Of a stretch of 64,000 nt of DNA, positions 43,762 to 54,767 are shown piece after piece. The DNA comes from Ascidia mentula. Lineage: Eukaryota > Chordata > Ascidiacea > Phlebobranchia > Ascidiidae. The position numbers were made by a program, and so were the translations under genes. Each line of letters opens with the position of its first letter. Position 1 is the first letter of the stretch. The notes beneath the pieces were generated by a model, which worked only from the letters and a program-made list of their open reading frames with translations, did not search any database and was not told the origin of the DNA. The stretch is from the NCBI GenBank assembly GCA_947561715.1, contig OX387204.1, forward strand, positions 15,009,001 to 15,073,000, given 5' to 3'.

Positions 43762-46599
43762 GGCAGGGTTGCCAGGGTGGCGGTTTTCCCGCCCAATTGG
43801 GCTGGTTTTCAACATCGAGTTGCGGTTTTTTTTTGCGGGTTGCGTGTTGCGGTTTATTGGGCGGGTTTTTGAAAGACACTGTCATCTATTCCAAATGCAT
43901 TATGAGCCTCGATTTGATACTTTGAAAGGGAGAAACGGCGAGTTTCTCCGACAAAAGAAACAATTGCATGGCGCTGTGCGCATATATGTATTCAGAGGAA
44001 CACAAGATCCAAGACGGAAAACTAAACAATTCAGTTTCCAAACAAAGAGGTTGTAATAAACGCTATTGTTGCAAGCAAAATGATAATTGTCTGTAGTGTG
44101 CTCTCTGCTTCCATACTTTACACAAATTTTCAAATCATTTTATGCGACTGGATTGTAGTGCTGAGAGTACGCAAAGTTTTGATTTGAAAGTATTGGTACA
44201 TTAACAAGAGCATGGGAAAGTGGGCAAAATACGGCAAACAGTACAATCAAGACTGGGAAAAAGATAGCAAGTTGAAAAGTTGGGTCCAACCTGTTGTTGG
44301 AAACAATACACAAAACAATACAAGGCATTTTGCAAATTCTGCAAATGTGAAATACGTGCACATCGCAATGACTTGATCAGTTATTTTGAGACAGAAAAAC
44401 ATAGAAAAAACGCTATGCCCCATTCCAGTGCAAGAACTCTGTTTGATGTAGGCGCAAAGCGCGTAGTAATAGACAATTCGTTGAAAACTGCTGAGCTGCA
44501 CCTTGCAGTGCATATTGCTTGCCATTCTAGCATAACCACGGTGGATCATTTAGGGGAAATCGTGTGTTGTGTATCTGGCAAAAACATTTCGCTCCACAGA
44601 ACCAAGTGTTCTTCGCTGATCAAGAGAGTTTTGTGTCCTTCCATGCGGTAAGAGTTACTTGAAGATCTAAAAGATGTGCCTTATTCTCTCATAATAGACG
44701 AAAGTACAGACATTGGCATGGAAAAGCAGTTATGTGTATTAGTGCGATATTTTAGTAGATCTTTTAACAGAATTTTGACTACTTTCTTGGGAATCATTGT
44801 ACTCCATCTGGTTCGGCGGACATGATTTTCAATACGATCAAAACCTTCATGCAAAGTTGCAACCTCAATTTGTCTAAATGCATCGGGCTTGCCACAGACG
44901 GTTGTAACGCTATGTGCGGCAAGAAGAATTCTGTTGTCGTTAAATTTAAGGAAGTGTGCCCGGACCTCATACACATTAAATGCATCTGCCATTCAATACA
45001 GCTTTGTTCTTCATATGCCTTGAAAATGCTACCCCGAAACATTGAGTTTATTGTTGCTGAAACGCACAACTGGTTTGCGCACAGTACCGTGCGTCAAGCA
45101 AGATACAGGGAGTTGTATTCAACGATCAATGTTGGGGAAGGACCGCTCAAGATTCTCCGAGCATGTAGCACACGTTGGCTGTCGGTGGGTCCCTGTGTGG
45201 AGCGTATTTTGGCGCAGTATGATGAACTAAAGTTGCACTTTGAAATGGCTAAAGAGGACGAGCGATGCTACACGGCGGAACTGTTATACAAAATGTATTG
45301 CGACCCTGTGAATAAACTCTATCTGGTGTTTTTGCTGCCATTACTCCGGGAGCTCAGTCGGGTAAACAAACTTTTTCAACTGGAAAACGGCTCTCCAGTA
45401 AAACTTTTGGGGGAACTTGTTTGCCTTTATAGGACTATTCTAAGAAAAATTATGCGACCGGTCACCTTCACCACATGGAGCGGGACACTGGAGTTTGACG
45501 TCGAAGATGAGTCAAACCACCTTCCCTTGGGCGCAATTTACTTTGGAATAGACTTTGAATTGCTCGTCGATGAATTTAAGATTGGGCCCGCCATTACCGG
45601 AGTAGTTAAAGAGCGTTGCCGAAACTACATGTTCGAATTGCTCAAACAAATGCGTGATAGGCTTCCCACAAACATCAAGCAGCTGGAAGCCTTGGACAAC
45701 CTTTCTCCATCTGTCGTTCTCAGCAGGAAGAGACCAACATTAAAACAATTGTCGTTTCTGCCCCTGTACCAAGGTCGGCTAGGGGATTTGGAAAACCAGT
45801 GGGAACGCCTTCCAAGTTTGCAATGGGATCATTCCGATGATGACGCTGAAGTTGAGCGGTTTTGGATAACTGTTGCACAGTATCGCGATGCAGCTGGAGA
45901 AGCTGTTTTTTCCGAACTTGGTAATTTTGCTTTGGCATTGTTGTCCCTTCCGTTTAGCAATGCCGCTGTCGAAAGGTCATTTTCACAAATGAATTTAATA
46001 AAAAATAAATTAGGCAATAGAATGGAGCAAGAAATGCTGGAGGCCATAATGCACACAAAAAGTTATCTGTGGCGTAAAAAAATATGTTGCAATGGTTTCG
46101 TGCCGACAGCCCCCATGTTCGCTCGATTTACGCAACACATGTATGATAAAATCGAGACAGCTACGTCTATGTAAAATGCCATTTGTTTACAAATTGTTGA
46201 TTTGCTTTTCTGTGTTGAGATTATCTTCACTGGTTTACTGATAGTTGTTTTTATTTATGTGTACAATATATATTTTTAAAAACTTTTTTTTTGAAAACAG
46301 TTTAGGTATTGGTCGAATTTTAGAACCCTCTGGAAACGTCAGTACGTGATCTAAAATATGTGTAAAAATTATGCCAGTACATCGTAGGACGGCTTGGTCG
46401 TCGGCGTTGAAAGATTGAAGTGGCATTCATTTTTGTGTTGCTGTTAATAAAAGTTGAATTGGCCTGTTTTGGTTTTCTTTTATATTTATGTTAAATAGTT
46501 TGGGCGGTTTTTGGGCTAGTTTTTGGGTTGCATTGTTTGGGCGGTTTTGGGGCTAGTTTTGACGAGTCATTGGGCGGTTTTTGAGATTTTAACCTGGCA
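43762..46599. mobile_element. hAT DNA transposon, decayed
   Basis: It is absent from the matching site in segmental copy B, so both ends are defined. The 8 bp ACACAGAA is duplicated (43754-43761 and 46600-46607), the length typical of hAT. Both ends carry a TTGCCAGG motif in inverted orientation. GGGCGGTTTTTGGGCT-like subterminal repeats occur inside each end. The size is 2838 bp with a broken transposase gene on the plus strand. Confidence 0.9.
44212..46174 (+). pseudogene. hAT transposase pseudogene
   Basis: The N-terminal part (MGKWAKYGKQYNQDW) and a BED/C2H2-like segment (CKFCKCEIRAHRNDLISYF...H) are in different frames, with a frameshift between about 44290 and 44330. A TAA interrupts at 44649-44651. 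A second frameshift near 44815 leads into a 450-codon open frame (44822-46174). That frame includes the RNase H-like core (GLATDGCNAMCGKKNSV), the insertion domain and the C-terminal dimerisation motif LLSLPFSNAAVERSFSQM. At least three lesions make it nonfunctional, although the long 3' frame is intact. Confidence 0.88.
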
Positions 46600-46643
46600 A
46601 CACAGAAGAAGGCGCCATTGCAGATACCGAATAGTTTCAAATA

Positions 46644-47015
46644 GGGATGTACCGAAAGTTCGGTTTGCCGAATTTATTCGGCCGAAACGAAGATTTTACA
46701 ATTATTCTAAGTTTTTTTAAAAGAAAATACGGAGACTTTTTACTGCATGCAACGCTGATACGCAAAGTTTAGTACAGATTAGAATCGTTGTTCAAACTGT
46801 ACGAATGTGTTCGTTTTATATGTTTATTGTCACCGAAGTGATGAAAATCAACTTTAAGCAGTTGAAACAGCAATCGAGGTAATTCTTTTAAGTGCCAAAA
46901 AAGGCTGTATGCTAGGATAAAATCGAATCCAGCACATGTTTTGTTTAAATTTGGTGCGTTTATAGAGATGAATACCAAAATTAGTTTCGGTTTGCTAAGC
47001 AACATTTGAGACCTT
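46644..47015. repeat. Truncated hAT MITE, copy A
   Basis: It starts GGGATGTACCGAAAG and continues TTCGGTTTGCCGAATTTATT, matching the complete MITE at 53790-54183 in sequence and order but lacking the right terminus. The same repeat is at about 52603-52978 in copy B. Confidence 0.65.
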
Positions 47016-47149
47016 TTCAAACAACCACTGTGTTAAGTACTTCTACCATTTGTCAATGCCTTTCCTGATTAAAGTAGCTTCTTGTTACATCCTTGCGATA
47101 ACTTCAACCAAAATAAATACCACATTGTTTTCAAGTGCTCGCAGGCTAC

Positions 47150-47280
47150 ACCAGGAACTTCGGGTGAAGTAACTTCACCGAGTGAGGTTACAAGGTGAAG
47201 TCCCTTCATCGAGTACGGTGATCGGTGCAGTTACTTCACTCGGTGAAGTTGAGTCAAGTGACTGCACCGAAGCGCACATT
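47150..47280. repeat. Interspersed CTTCACCGAGTGA inverted repeats
   Basis: AACTTCACCGAGTGA (47169-47183) and its reverse complement (47236-47250) lie among related GTGAAGT/ACTTCAC motifs just beyond the duplication breakpoint. Confidence 0.5.
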
Positions 47281-48152
47281 TTTACGCACAACCCATGTTG
47301 TGGTTTTTGCATCGATTTTGTCCAAAAATATATTGCGGTTGCGTTTATTTAGCCATCTAAACAGAAAAAAATATTTTGGGTGGGGATCCCAAACGATGAT
47401 GCCATTAGGTTTTCAACACTACGTAACCGTTCCAGTTAAATACTGTTGTTTGATAGTGACTCGAAATACAAATTTCTTCCCAAAAAATTTTTTGCGGATT
47501 GAAATTAAACGACTTATACTGGCACCAACGTCTTCGAATCACTTTAACATATAGGAAAATCGTTGCCGTCCGATCTTCGAAAAAAGAAAACTAGTAAGAT
47601 CGATGTGAATGTTGCAAGATACATTAGGCTTAACTAAGTTATCGAATAATTCAATTTATGGACTTTGATAGATAACAATAGCAATGGTCTGTTCGAGGTA
47701 CTGTATACCGGAAACTGGACATTTATTCATGCCGCCCGTGTCAAACAGTGGCGTCGCGTGTCGAACACTTAGAATGGCGAAAAAGGCACAAATCGACACC
47801 CTGCTTAGGTGTGGCTAGCCTAACCCAATCCATCTATTAAAAATCAAATACAAACTAAACGTAAAAACAACTATACGTATTTTTTTATTTATATTTTTTT
47901 GACAACACCGGGACATCCTGGCCACGAATTCCGAACTTTTTTTTTCTTGGTATATGGGTCGGGCACTGGTATATGGGTGGGAGCGTATAGGCAATGCTGG
48001 CGCGATAGGTAGTGTCGCGGAATAAGGTTAAAAACCTAAAAGTTTGTTTAAGCTGAAGATGAAAAAAATGTATCAAACATTCGTTTTTTTTAATCGAATG
48101 TTAATTTACCCCAATGTAGAAAATCGTGCCAACAAATTCGTCATCTCCTTAC
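47281..48152. other. Interval between the duplicated segments
   Basis: No coding sequence is recognised. Exons 3-7 of the fucosyltransferase-like gene to the right would be expected here if it were complete, but none was found. Confidence 0.5.
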
Positions 48153-48705
48153 GTTGGATATGTAAGCGGATCAGGAAGAGAATTGGCATCAGTTGCATTC
48201 ATGAAAAAGAAAACCGCGTCGTTCTGGTTGTACAAGCTCATATCTTTGGTGATAACACATACCCCACCCCCCTCCCTCCACATAGTGCAGTATCCGGTAG
48301 CTTCCACTTGATACTTCTTATGGAGGCATTCCGCGGATTGGGTTTGTATGATGAGGAAAGAAAATAGCTTTAGTGTGGAATACCATTTGAAAAGCAACAA
48401 TTAAAATTTCATTGTGGAATGTCCTTAAAATTGACAGAAAAACTACGAGAATCAGTCTGTGCTGCTTGGTAAGAATCGTCGAAACAGTATCTGCAGCTCA
48501 CTGTAAAAACAATATTGTTTCTATTGATTACCATTTGTATAGGCTCGATTTGAAGACGCAAAAGCTGGTAGTTCTCATAGATATGTTCAGGCCAACCGAC
48601 AAAACGTAAAATAACAACAACAACACCCAATAAAAACACAAGTGATACAAATTTTATCGATATTTTGTTCCAGTCAGGTTCTAAACACATCACATTACAT
48701 ACCAT
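48153..48705 (-). pseudogene. Fucosyltransferase-like gene fragment, exons 1-2
   Basis: Exon 1 (about 48409-48705) encodes a membrane anchor, FVSLVFLLGVVVVILRFVG. Exon 2 (about 48400 to a GTAAGG donor after 48153) encodes GGGVCVITKDMSLYNQNDAVFFFM...DPLTYP, clearly homologous to exon 2 of the intact GT10 gene (GGGCVITKDRSLYNQSDAVVFPM...DPLTHP). No exon 3-7 homologue follows before the duplicated segment A. The remnant at 39.65 kb lies in the right orientation to be its exon 3. It is probably a disrupted paralogue, though the two exons themselves are open. Confidence 0.65.
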
Positions 48706-49420
48706 GATGTTTGCCTGTAGGTTGTCAATTGTCCTGTTTGTTCTTCTCTTCTTACTCGCTTCTTACTGATCGCCTTCATTGGTTTATGCTAGGTTATAGT
48801 GTTTGTGTGAACTCCTTCCATTACAATTTGTCGAAGCCGACAGAGAAGCCGATTCACCACGTATATAGTCTTTACACCTGATTTTATTGTCGGTTTGTTA
48901 GCTATTATTTGTGGTGATTTTAAATTGCGCTGTTTTATTTGTTTTAGCGACACTGCATAATGCCTAAGTAAGCGGAAAATAAGATGCTGAAGCGAGCGTC
49001 TCTTGTCAAACTAACGCAAACCAGGACCACGCAACACAAAGCGAGAGAACGTAAGAAAGAAGGCAACATATCCGCTGCGTTACACTACGCCACAACACAC
49101 TCAATATCAGGAACCAGCAAACATATTAGGGACCTCGTGCAAACAAAATGTGCCATAAAGTAGCAAGTTGCTATACGAAGAGGGAAAAGCTCATATTGCG
49201 CGTGGCAACACAAATGTGAAAGTAGACCCACACCGACACAAAAAGAACAAACATGTAAATATATGTACCAAGTTGGGGAGGTTTCCACTGAGTTTTGAAA
49301 AATCTTATATGCACCTGTATGTGTATAAGTGTCGTTATACGTGTTTGAAACAGATACACAGTCCTTAAAGACAGTTCAAAATTTAAAAATAAGCATGAAA
49401 CCAAAATATGAATTTTCTGA

Positions 49421-49565
49421 GCTGCACATGGATGGTCAGTGTATCGACCTGTAAGGTCTCATCAGTGCAACTTGGTGTGACTATCGACGATCCTGCCGGG
49501 CTAACGGCCAGGAAAAGACTACCAATTTGTGGCGACTATTTAATCACCGTTATTCGTTAGGTACA
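49421..49565 (-). ncRNA. Decayed hammerhead element, copy B
   Basis: Duplicate of 40801-40960. The core here additionally reads GATA instead of GAAA, so it is inactive by two criteria (core and cleavage triplet). Confidence 0.6.
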
Positions 49566-49855
49566 ACCATCCAGAGAAAAAAAGGTGAATACACAATAAT
49601 GACGTCAGTTTTTTGTCTTATTTAAAATTCAAAATAAATTCTATTAAATTTAGACAGAAACTGATGATGCCAGCAATACTCGAAATTAATATTGCTGTTT
49701 AATAAACATACAACTGACACTGATAGTCTGTTACCCTTCTTTAAGTTCCCGGAATATATTGATGCGTAAAAAGTCAGATCCGTCAATTAACACCGACCTG
49801 CACATTATGATTCAGGGAGTCATTTCATGACATTTTCTCTTGTCAGGTCGAGATA

Positions 49856-51601
49856 TTAATGGTTGTGTCCTTGCATGGTTTGTGCAGTTTTAAACGACGT
49901 CACGTTAGCCACGTCGCGCAGCCGATTTTCATCGCTAAACATTCGGTAATGAAGCAAAGCGAGCGCATCCTTGCACTCTTCCTGCACTGCCATAACCTCC
50001 TGCAAGTTCAGTTTCTTCCTCCAGCCCGAAACCACGTACTTGGAATCCCTGGATGTGCTTTGCGTGTTTTTTTCCGACAGGGACTTGTCGTTTTTCGTTG
50101 AAGTGGCTTTCTTCAGCCAGCGTAGCACATTTTCCGTCATTTCCATTTCCGCGTAATCGTAAATTGCCTTGCTGGCGCCAAGCGGATCCATCGCAAAGTC
50201 TTCATGCCTGATACGCATGTACTTTTGCTGGAGCAGGAGGTCCTTGCCGATGACCTCATCGGCGTACTTTACGTTGTTGGCCAGTCGCTGGCATATGAGC
50301 TTTGCTTCTTTTCTACAAGCCAATAGTGCGTTTACCTCAAACGCGTTATGAGCAGAAACACATCTACTTACAACCGTTGGGTGCAAAATTGGGATAACAA
50401 TTATTATTATACACATTCCGTAGTCGAAGAACTACAGCTACATACCGAAATGAAGAGTAAAGAAAATTTGTTGCAACCGACCCACCATGAATGGTGCAAT
50501 TGAACGCTTCTACATGTATACTTATCTAACATTTATGCAGAAAACTTACTTCAATGATCCTGATCCGAACTTCCGAGTTCTCGCCTCCACCAATCGGGAA
50601 TTCACCGTCGCCCGGGGATCTCGAACAAGGTGGAGAACTTTTACGTTGACAGATGGGTCACGCAGTAATGGGATAAGCCACTCTATCTTGCACAGGTAAA
50701 TGACCTTCATGGCTCGCAGAAGGCTGCGATTGCAATGGCTTGACAGGGATGTTGAATTAATTGGTGTCGGACAGTTTTGGAAACCGTTGCTTGTCCTATC
50801 GCAGATTTTTGCATCACGGCTCAGGAAGATGCTGCATTTTGGGTTACTCGTGAAACAGAGCTTGTTTCTCATGCACCTGTGAAACACACGACATGTTTAT
50901 TTGATTTTATGATAACTGTTCATCTAAAAAAGATATTTTACATAACAAAGTGTTTTATAGCCGAGAACCAAAGACGTCACTACGAGCAGTCTGTATTTTT
51001 CATACACAATCGTTTCGGGACAATTTCAAGTAGGCAAACAGTTCAAGGCGAAGAGAAACGTCTGGAAAACATCAGTTAACCGCAACTTGCGCGCCAAGCA
51101 GTTAGTCTGCGCTTTTACTGCGGCGTCCCTACACAGTATTCTCAAATCGTCACTACCTGAGTAGTTCACATTTTACGCACAAAAGAAGAAAAAATGTTTG
51201 TACCTTGCAAAGCTGTCAGTGAGGTTGCTTGTTGCATAGGCCTGTTTGTAGTGCTCCTGCAAATCGAAACGACATTTGCTGATTTTCTCCAGTACTTGCA
51301 GGCGTTCCTCACCCAGCAAGGTATCACATGTATCATCACCAAAGGGATAAAGCGGCTCGTAAAAGAAACTGACGTTCACTCGTTGATTGAAAAGCTCACC
51401 GAGCACGCTTGAACCTGAACGCATTTGACTCAGAAGAATCACTACGTTTACACGTTTTGTTTTTTCCATTTTGCTCTTTTCTGGCCCAAAATAAAGTTTG
51501 ATAGAAGCGTAGAGTACGCAAAAAGCAAGCAGCAGGGCTACAGTTCTGCACCTATGAAATCTTCCCATTCTTCTTGTTTTTTGCTTGCAATAATTTAGCA
51601 T
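49856..51601 (-). CDS. Carbohydrate 6-O-sulfotransferase, copy B
   Basis: Exons: 51204-51601, 50550-50876 and 49856-50363; 1233 nt, 410 residues. It is nearly identical to copy A, with the same signal-anchor, 5'-PSB (SQMRSGSSVLGELF) and 3'-PSB (LVRDPRATVNSR). The end of exon 2 has lost 9 nt relative to copy A, replacing NNVR by K across the splice site, but the GTAAGT donor and frame are kept. The exon 1 donor changed from CG|GT to AG|GT while still encoding Arg. Both copies therefore appear coding-competent. Its 5' flank carries the longer, better-preserved foldback hairpin. Confidence 0.9.
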
Positions 51602-51722
51602 TTTAAAAGTTTTTCAATTCAAACGTATCGCAGGAATACGAGAGACTTTTTTCACTAAAACTGCATGTTTTCCAGATTTTCGTCGTGTCTTTGAAAATGC
51701 TTACAAACTAAATCATATTTTA

Positions 51723-51865
51723 AAAAATGAATGTCAAAGCTAAAATGCTGTTAATCATTAGTAAACCTTTCGAACACTAACTGGTACTGACGATGAACCC
51801 AGTCATAGTGTTCGAAACGTTTATTAATGATTAACAGCATTTTAGCTTTGGCTTTCATTTTCAAA
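51723..51865. repeat. Foldback hairpin upstream of sulfotransferase B
   Basis: About 50 bp arms, including AAAGCTAAAATGCTGTTAAT and CCTTTCGAACACTA, are mirrored by TAGTGTTCGAAACG and ATTAACAGCATTTTAGCTTT. It is longer than its counterpart in copy A, where the right arm has lost the TTCGAACACTA part. Confidence 0.75.
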
Positions 51866-52602
51866 GTTATCAACTCCAATTATTTTGCAGCTAAATCATA
51901 TTAATAAACAACGTTTAGATAAAACGTTGCTGCGATCATTACGTCTCGATCGTACGTCAACACAAAACTTTAAACTTTACAATTGTCAAATGCTTAAAGT
52001 GCGCTGTTTCGTAAAAACGTTAGTGACATAGTATATACCGTTAGATTGAACGTTAAACACACATACGATTGACAAATGCTGTGAAGGATGACACATACTA
52101 GTAACAATTGTATGATTTTACACAAAAATAACACAGCAGGAACACGCACAGTTATAGCCACATCACTGTTTTGAGGCTTTGTGACATCACCTGTTTGCGC
52201 GATATTTGAAATTTAACAATCACAGGAAAGCTGTGACGTTTTGTTGTCATTCAAACGTGTCACGTGTCAGTTAACTTACAGTACAAAATATTTACCACTT
52301 CCAACTTTCAACGGTTTGTTATTAATTATATACAACGCCCCACGCCACCTAAAGTGCATGTAACACGGTCATGGCAACTTTGCGTAAAACTAGAGGTACA
52401 TCTACAACAAAAATACTTTCAAACTTTTTTCGGTTTAAAGTCAACTAAAAAATGTAGAAAGCTGCACAAAAAGTGGCGGCGACCAAAATTCGTAAACTTT
52501 TTTCGCTGCAGCTAATTTGACGGTACACAAGGTGCTTGCGTCTAAAATATGTATTTTCTACACAGAAGAAGGCGCCATTGCAGATACCGAATAGTTTCAA
52601 AT

Positions 52603-52978
52603 AGGGATGCACCGAAAGTTCGGTTTGCCGAATTTATTCGGCCGAAACGAAGATTTTACAATTATTCGAAGTTTTTTTTTTTAAATACGGAAACTGTTTC
52701 ACTGCATGCAACGCTGATACACAAAGTTAAGTACAGATTAGAATCATTGTTCAAACTGTACGAATGTGTTCGTTTTATTTGTTTATTGTCACCGAAATGA
52801 TGAAAATCAACTTTAAGCAGTTGAAACAGCAGTCGAGGTAATTCTTTTAAGTGCCAAAAAAGACTGTATGATAGGATGAGATCCAATCCAGCACATGTTT
52901 TGTTTAAATTTATTGCGTTTAAAGAGATGGATACCAAAATTAGTTTCGGTTTGCTAGGCAACTTTTGAGACCTTTTCA
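52603..52978. repeat. Truncated hAT MITE, copy B
   Basis: Begins GGGATGCACCGAAAG and matches the complete element at 53790-54183 and the copy at 46644-47015. The right terminus is absent. Confidence 0.65.
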
Positions 52979-53133
52979 AACAACCACTGTGTTAAGTACT
53001 TCTACCATTTGTCAATGCCTTTCCTAATTAAAGTAGCTTCTTATTACATCCTTGCGATAACTTCAACCAAAATAAATACCACAGTGTTTTCGCAAGCTTA
53101 TTTTTATTCAAAGCAGTTTTGAACGTAGAAGAA

Positions 53134-54767
53134 CTAGAACTGGATCATTTGTCCCTGAAAACAAAATATTGTTTATTTTTGCATACTTTACACGTACCAC
53201 AGCAGATGGATCCATTTCAATTACCTTTCTCTTTTTGTCTCCTCCCAGCTCAAAGTGCTTGCATCGCTTGATTGGGAGTTGTTTCCTGGACTTGCACTCA
53301 GTACATTCCATTCTCAATACAATCTTTTTTGTTGTTTTAGCCTACAATTGGAAAGGAATTCATAAATTTTCCTTTAAATGCTGCGTTGAAAGCAAAATAA
53401 CTTCCACAAAAACAATTGCGGGACATTTGGTTGAAACTATCAAAATTGTTGAGTATAAGAAAGGTTATACAATACAATACATTACTGGGACACCAAGAGC
53501 AATAATATTTAAACTAAATTTTGCTTTTTGTAAATTAATTTCAGAGAATTTGACCTGGAAAATTTTAATGAGATGTAACTTTTTAATAAATTTTATTGAA
53601 TCACAAACACATTGTTTAACCAGAGTTCAAAACAGGCAGTTGTCAATTTGTGATTTATTTTTCAGAACACATCGTGCAGTACATAGTTTTAGTAGAAAAA
53701 TTTACTGAAAAAAAGGGGATTTAAGCTTTCCCAGTGTTTGACATACATTGCATAAATGTCTGTGCAAAGTTTAATTTTATAATTTTTATTAGAGATGCAC
53801 CAAAAGTTTGGTTTGCCGAATTTATTCAGCCGAAACTAAGGTTTTTATGATTATCAGGTTTCGGCCAAAATCTTTTTTACTGCATGCAACACTGATACGC
53901 AAAGTTTAAAATCATTGTTCAAACTGTGCTAGTGTGTTAGTTTTATTTGTGTTGTCACCGAAGTGATGAAAATCAACTAAGCAGCTTGTACAGCAGTCAA
54001 AGTTAAAAGGCTGTATGATAGGACTATGCATCCATACAGCACATGTTTTGTTTAAATTTATTGCGTTTAAAGACATGGATACCACAATTAGTTTCGGTTT
54101 ATTGGGCCGAATTTATTCGGCAACTTTTGCTGAATATTCGGTTTTGGTCGAATAAAAAAAAATTCTGTTTCGGTGCATCACTAATTTTTATCAGGAACAA
54201 GTGCAAAAAGTAGTTACTGATACACTGCATGAGCAACATTCGCTATTCTGCACAATTAATCCATATCACCCCAAAAAATATAAAAAAAAGACTGCAAAAA
54301 CAGAGCAGTCAATTCAAATCAACCAATCACCAATGATGATGTTTGACTTAGCCTATGCCATAATTATAACCAAAATAATTATTACAAGTTTTCAGGTAGG
54401 CTACATACCTTCTTGTGAAAGACAGGCTTGGTTTGACCTCCATATCCGGATTGTTTTCTGTCATAACGCCTCTTTCCCTGGGCGTACAGAGAAGCTTTTC
54501 CAGTCTTGTACTGGGTAACTTTGTGCAATGTGTGGCGCTTGCAGTTCTTGTGGCCGCAGTAGGTGCGGCGGGTTTTTGGTACGTTCACCTATAGAAAAGG
54601 ACCGGAATATAGTTTTAAATTTCTTGCACAAAAAAGATATCAAAAACTGCATTAATCAAAGACATTACGTTCCAAACCTAATAACACTACGTTCCATAAC
54701 GAGGTAAAGTAATTAAAATGCTTCACATTATGGATTAAAATTGATAAATATTATAAAACCTTACCAT
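53134..54767 (-). CDS. RPL36A: 60S ribosomal protein L36A (eL42)
   Basis: Exons in transcript order: 54765-54767 (ATG only), 54409-54588, 53225-53341 and 53134-53154. The assembled protein is 106 residues, as in other animals. It begins [12 protein letters not shown] and includes [36 protein letters not shown], then [36 protein letters not shown] and the terminal GQMIQF. It is a large-subunit protein at the E site with a zinc-binding Cys cluster. The leader contains a pyrimidine tract (CTTTTCTTTCTTTC near 54785-54800), consistent with a TOP mRNA. A polyadenylation signal is at 53103-53108 (minus). Intron 2 hosts a complete hAT MITE. The first coding exon contains only the start codon. Confidence 0.96.
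53790..54183. repeat. Complete hAT MITE in RPL36A intron 2
   Basis: Ends TAGAGATGCACC and GGTGCATCACTA are inverted repeats. A perfect 8 bp duplication ATTTTTAT flanks it (53782-53789 and 54184-54191). The interior has repeated TTCGGTTT/CCGAATTTATTCGG motifs and no ORF. It is the reference full-length member of the family at 46644 and 52603. Confidence 0.88.

Larger units (their letters stand above)
40362..47132. repeat. Segmental duplication, copy A
   Basis: Nearly identical to 48983-53091 apart from the hAT insertion (43762-46599, plus its duplicated site), a roughly 182 bp segment missing here near 43535, and small changes. It contains the sulfotransferase gene, a decayed hammerhead repeat, a foldback hairpin and a truncated hAT MITE. 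Confidence 0.9.
48983..53091. repeat. Segmental duplication, copy B
   Basis: Tandem copy of 40362-47132 in the same orientation, without the hAT transposon. It has an extra segment of about 182 bp (52163-52345). The right breakpoint lies 12 bp from the RPL36A poly(A) signal. Confidence 0.9.

Noticed and set aside
47150..47280. CRISPR-like or tandem regulatory array of TTCACCGAGTGA
   Set aside because: Repeat spacing and orientation are irregular, copies are few, and the genome is eukaryotic; listed only as an inverted repeat.
53169..53708. 179-codon plus-strand frame
   Set aside because: Overlaps RPL36A exon 3 in antisense and an AT-rich intron; composition is that of noncoding DNA.
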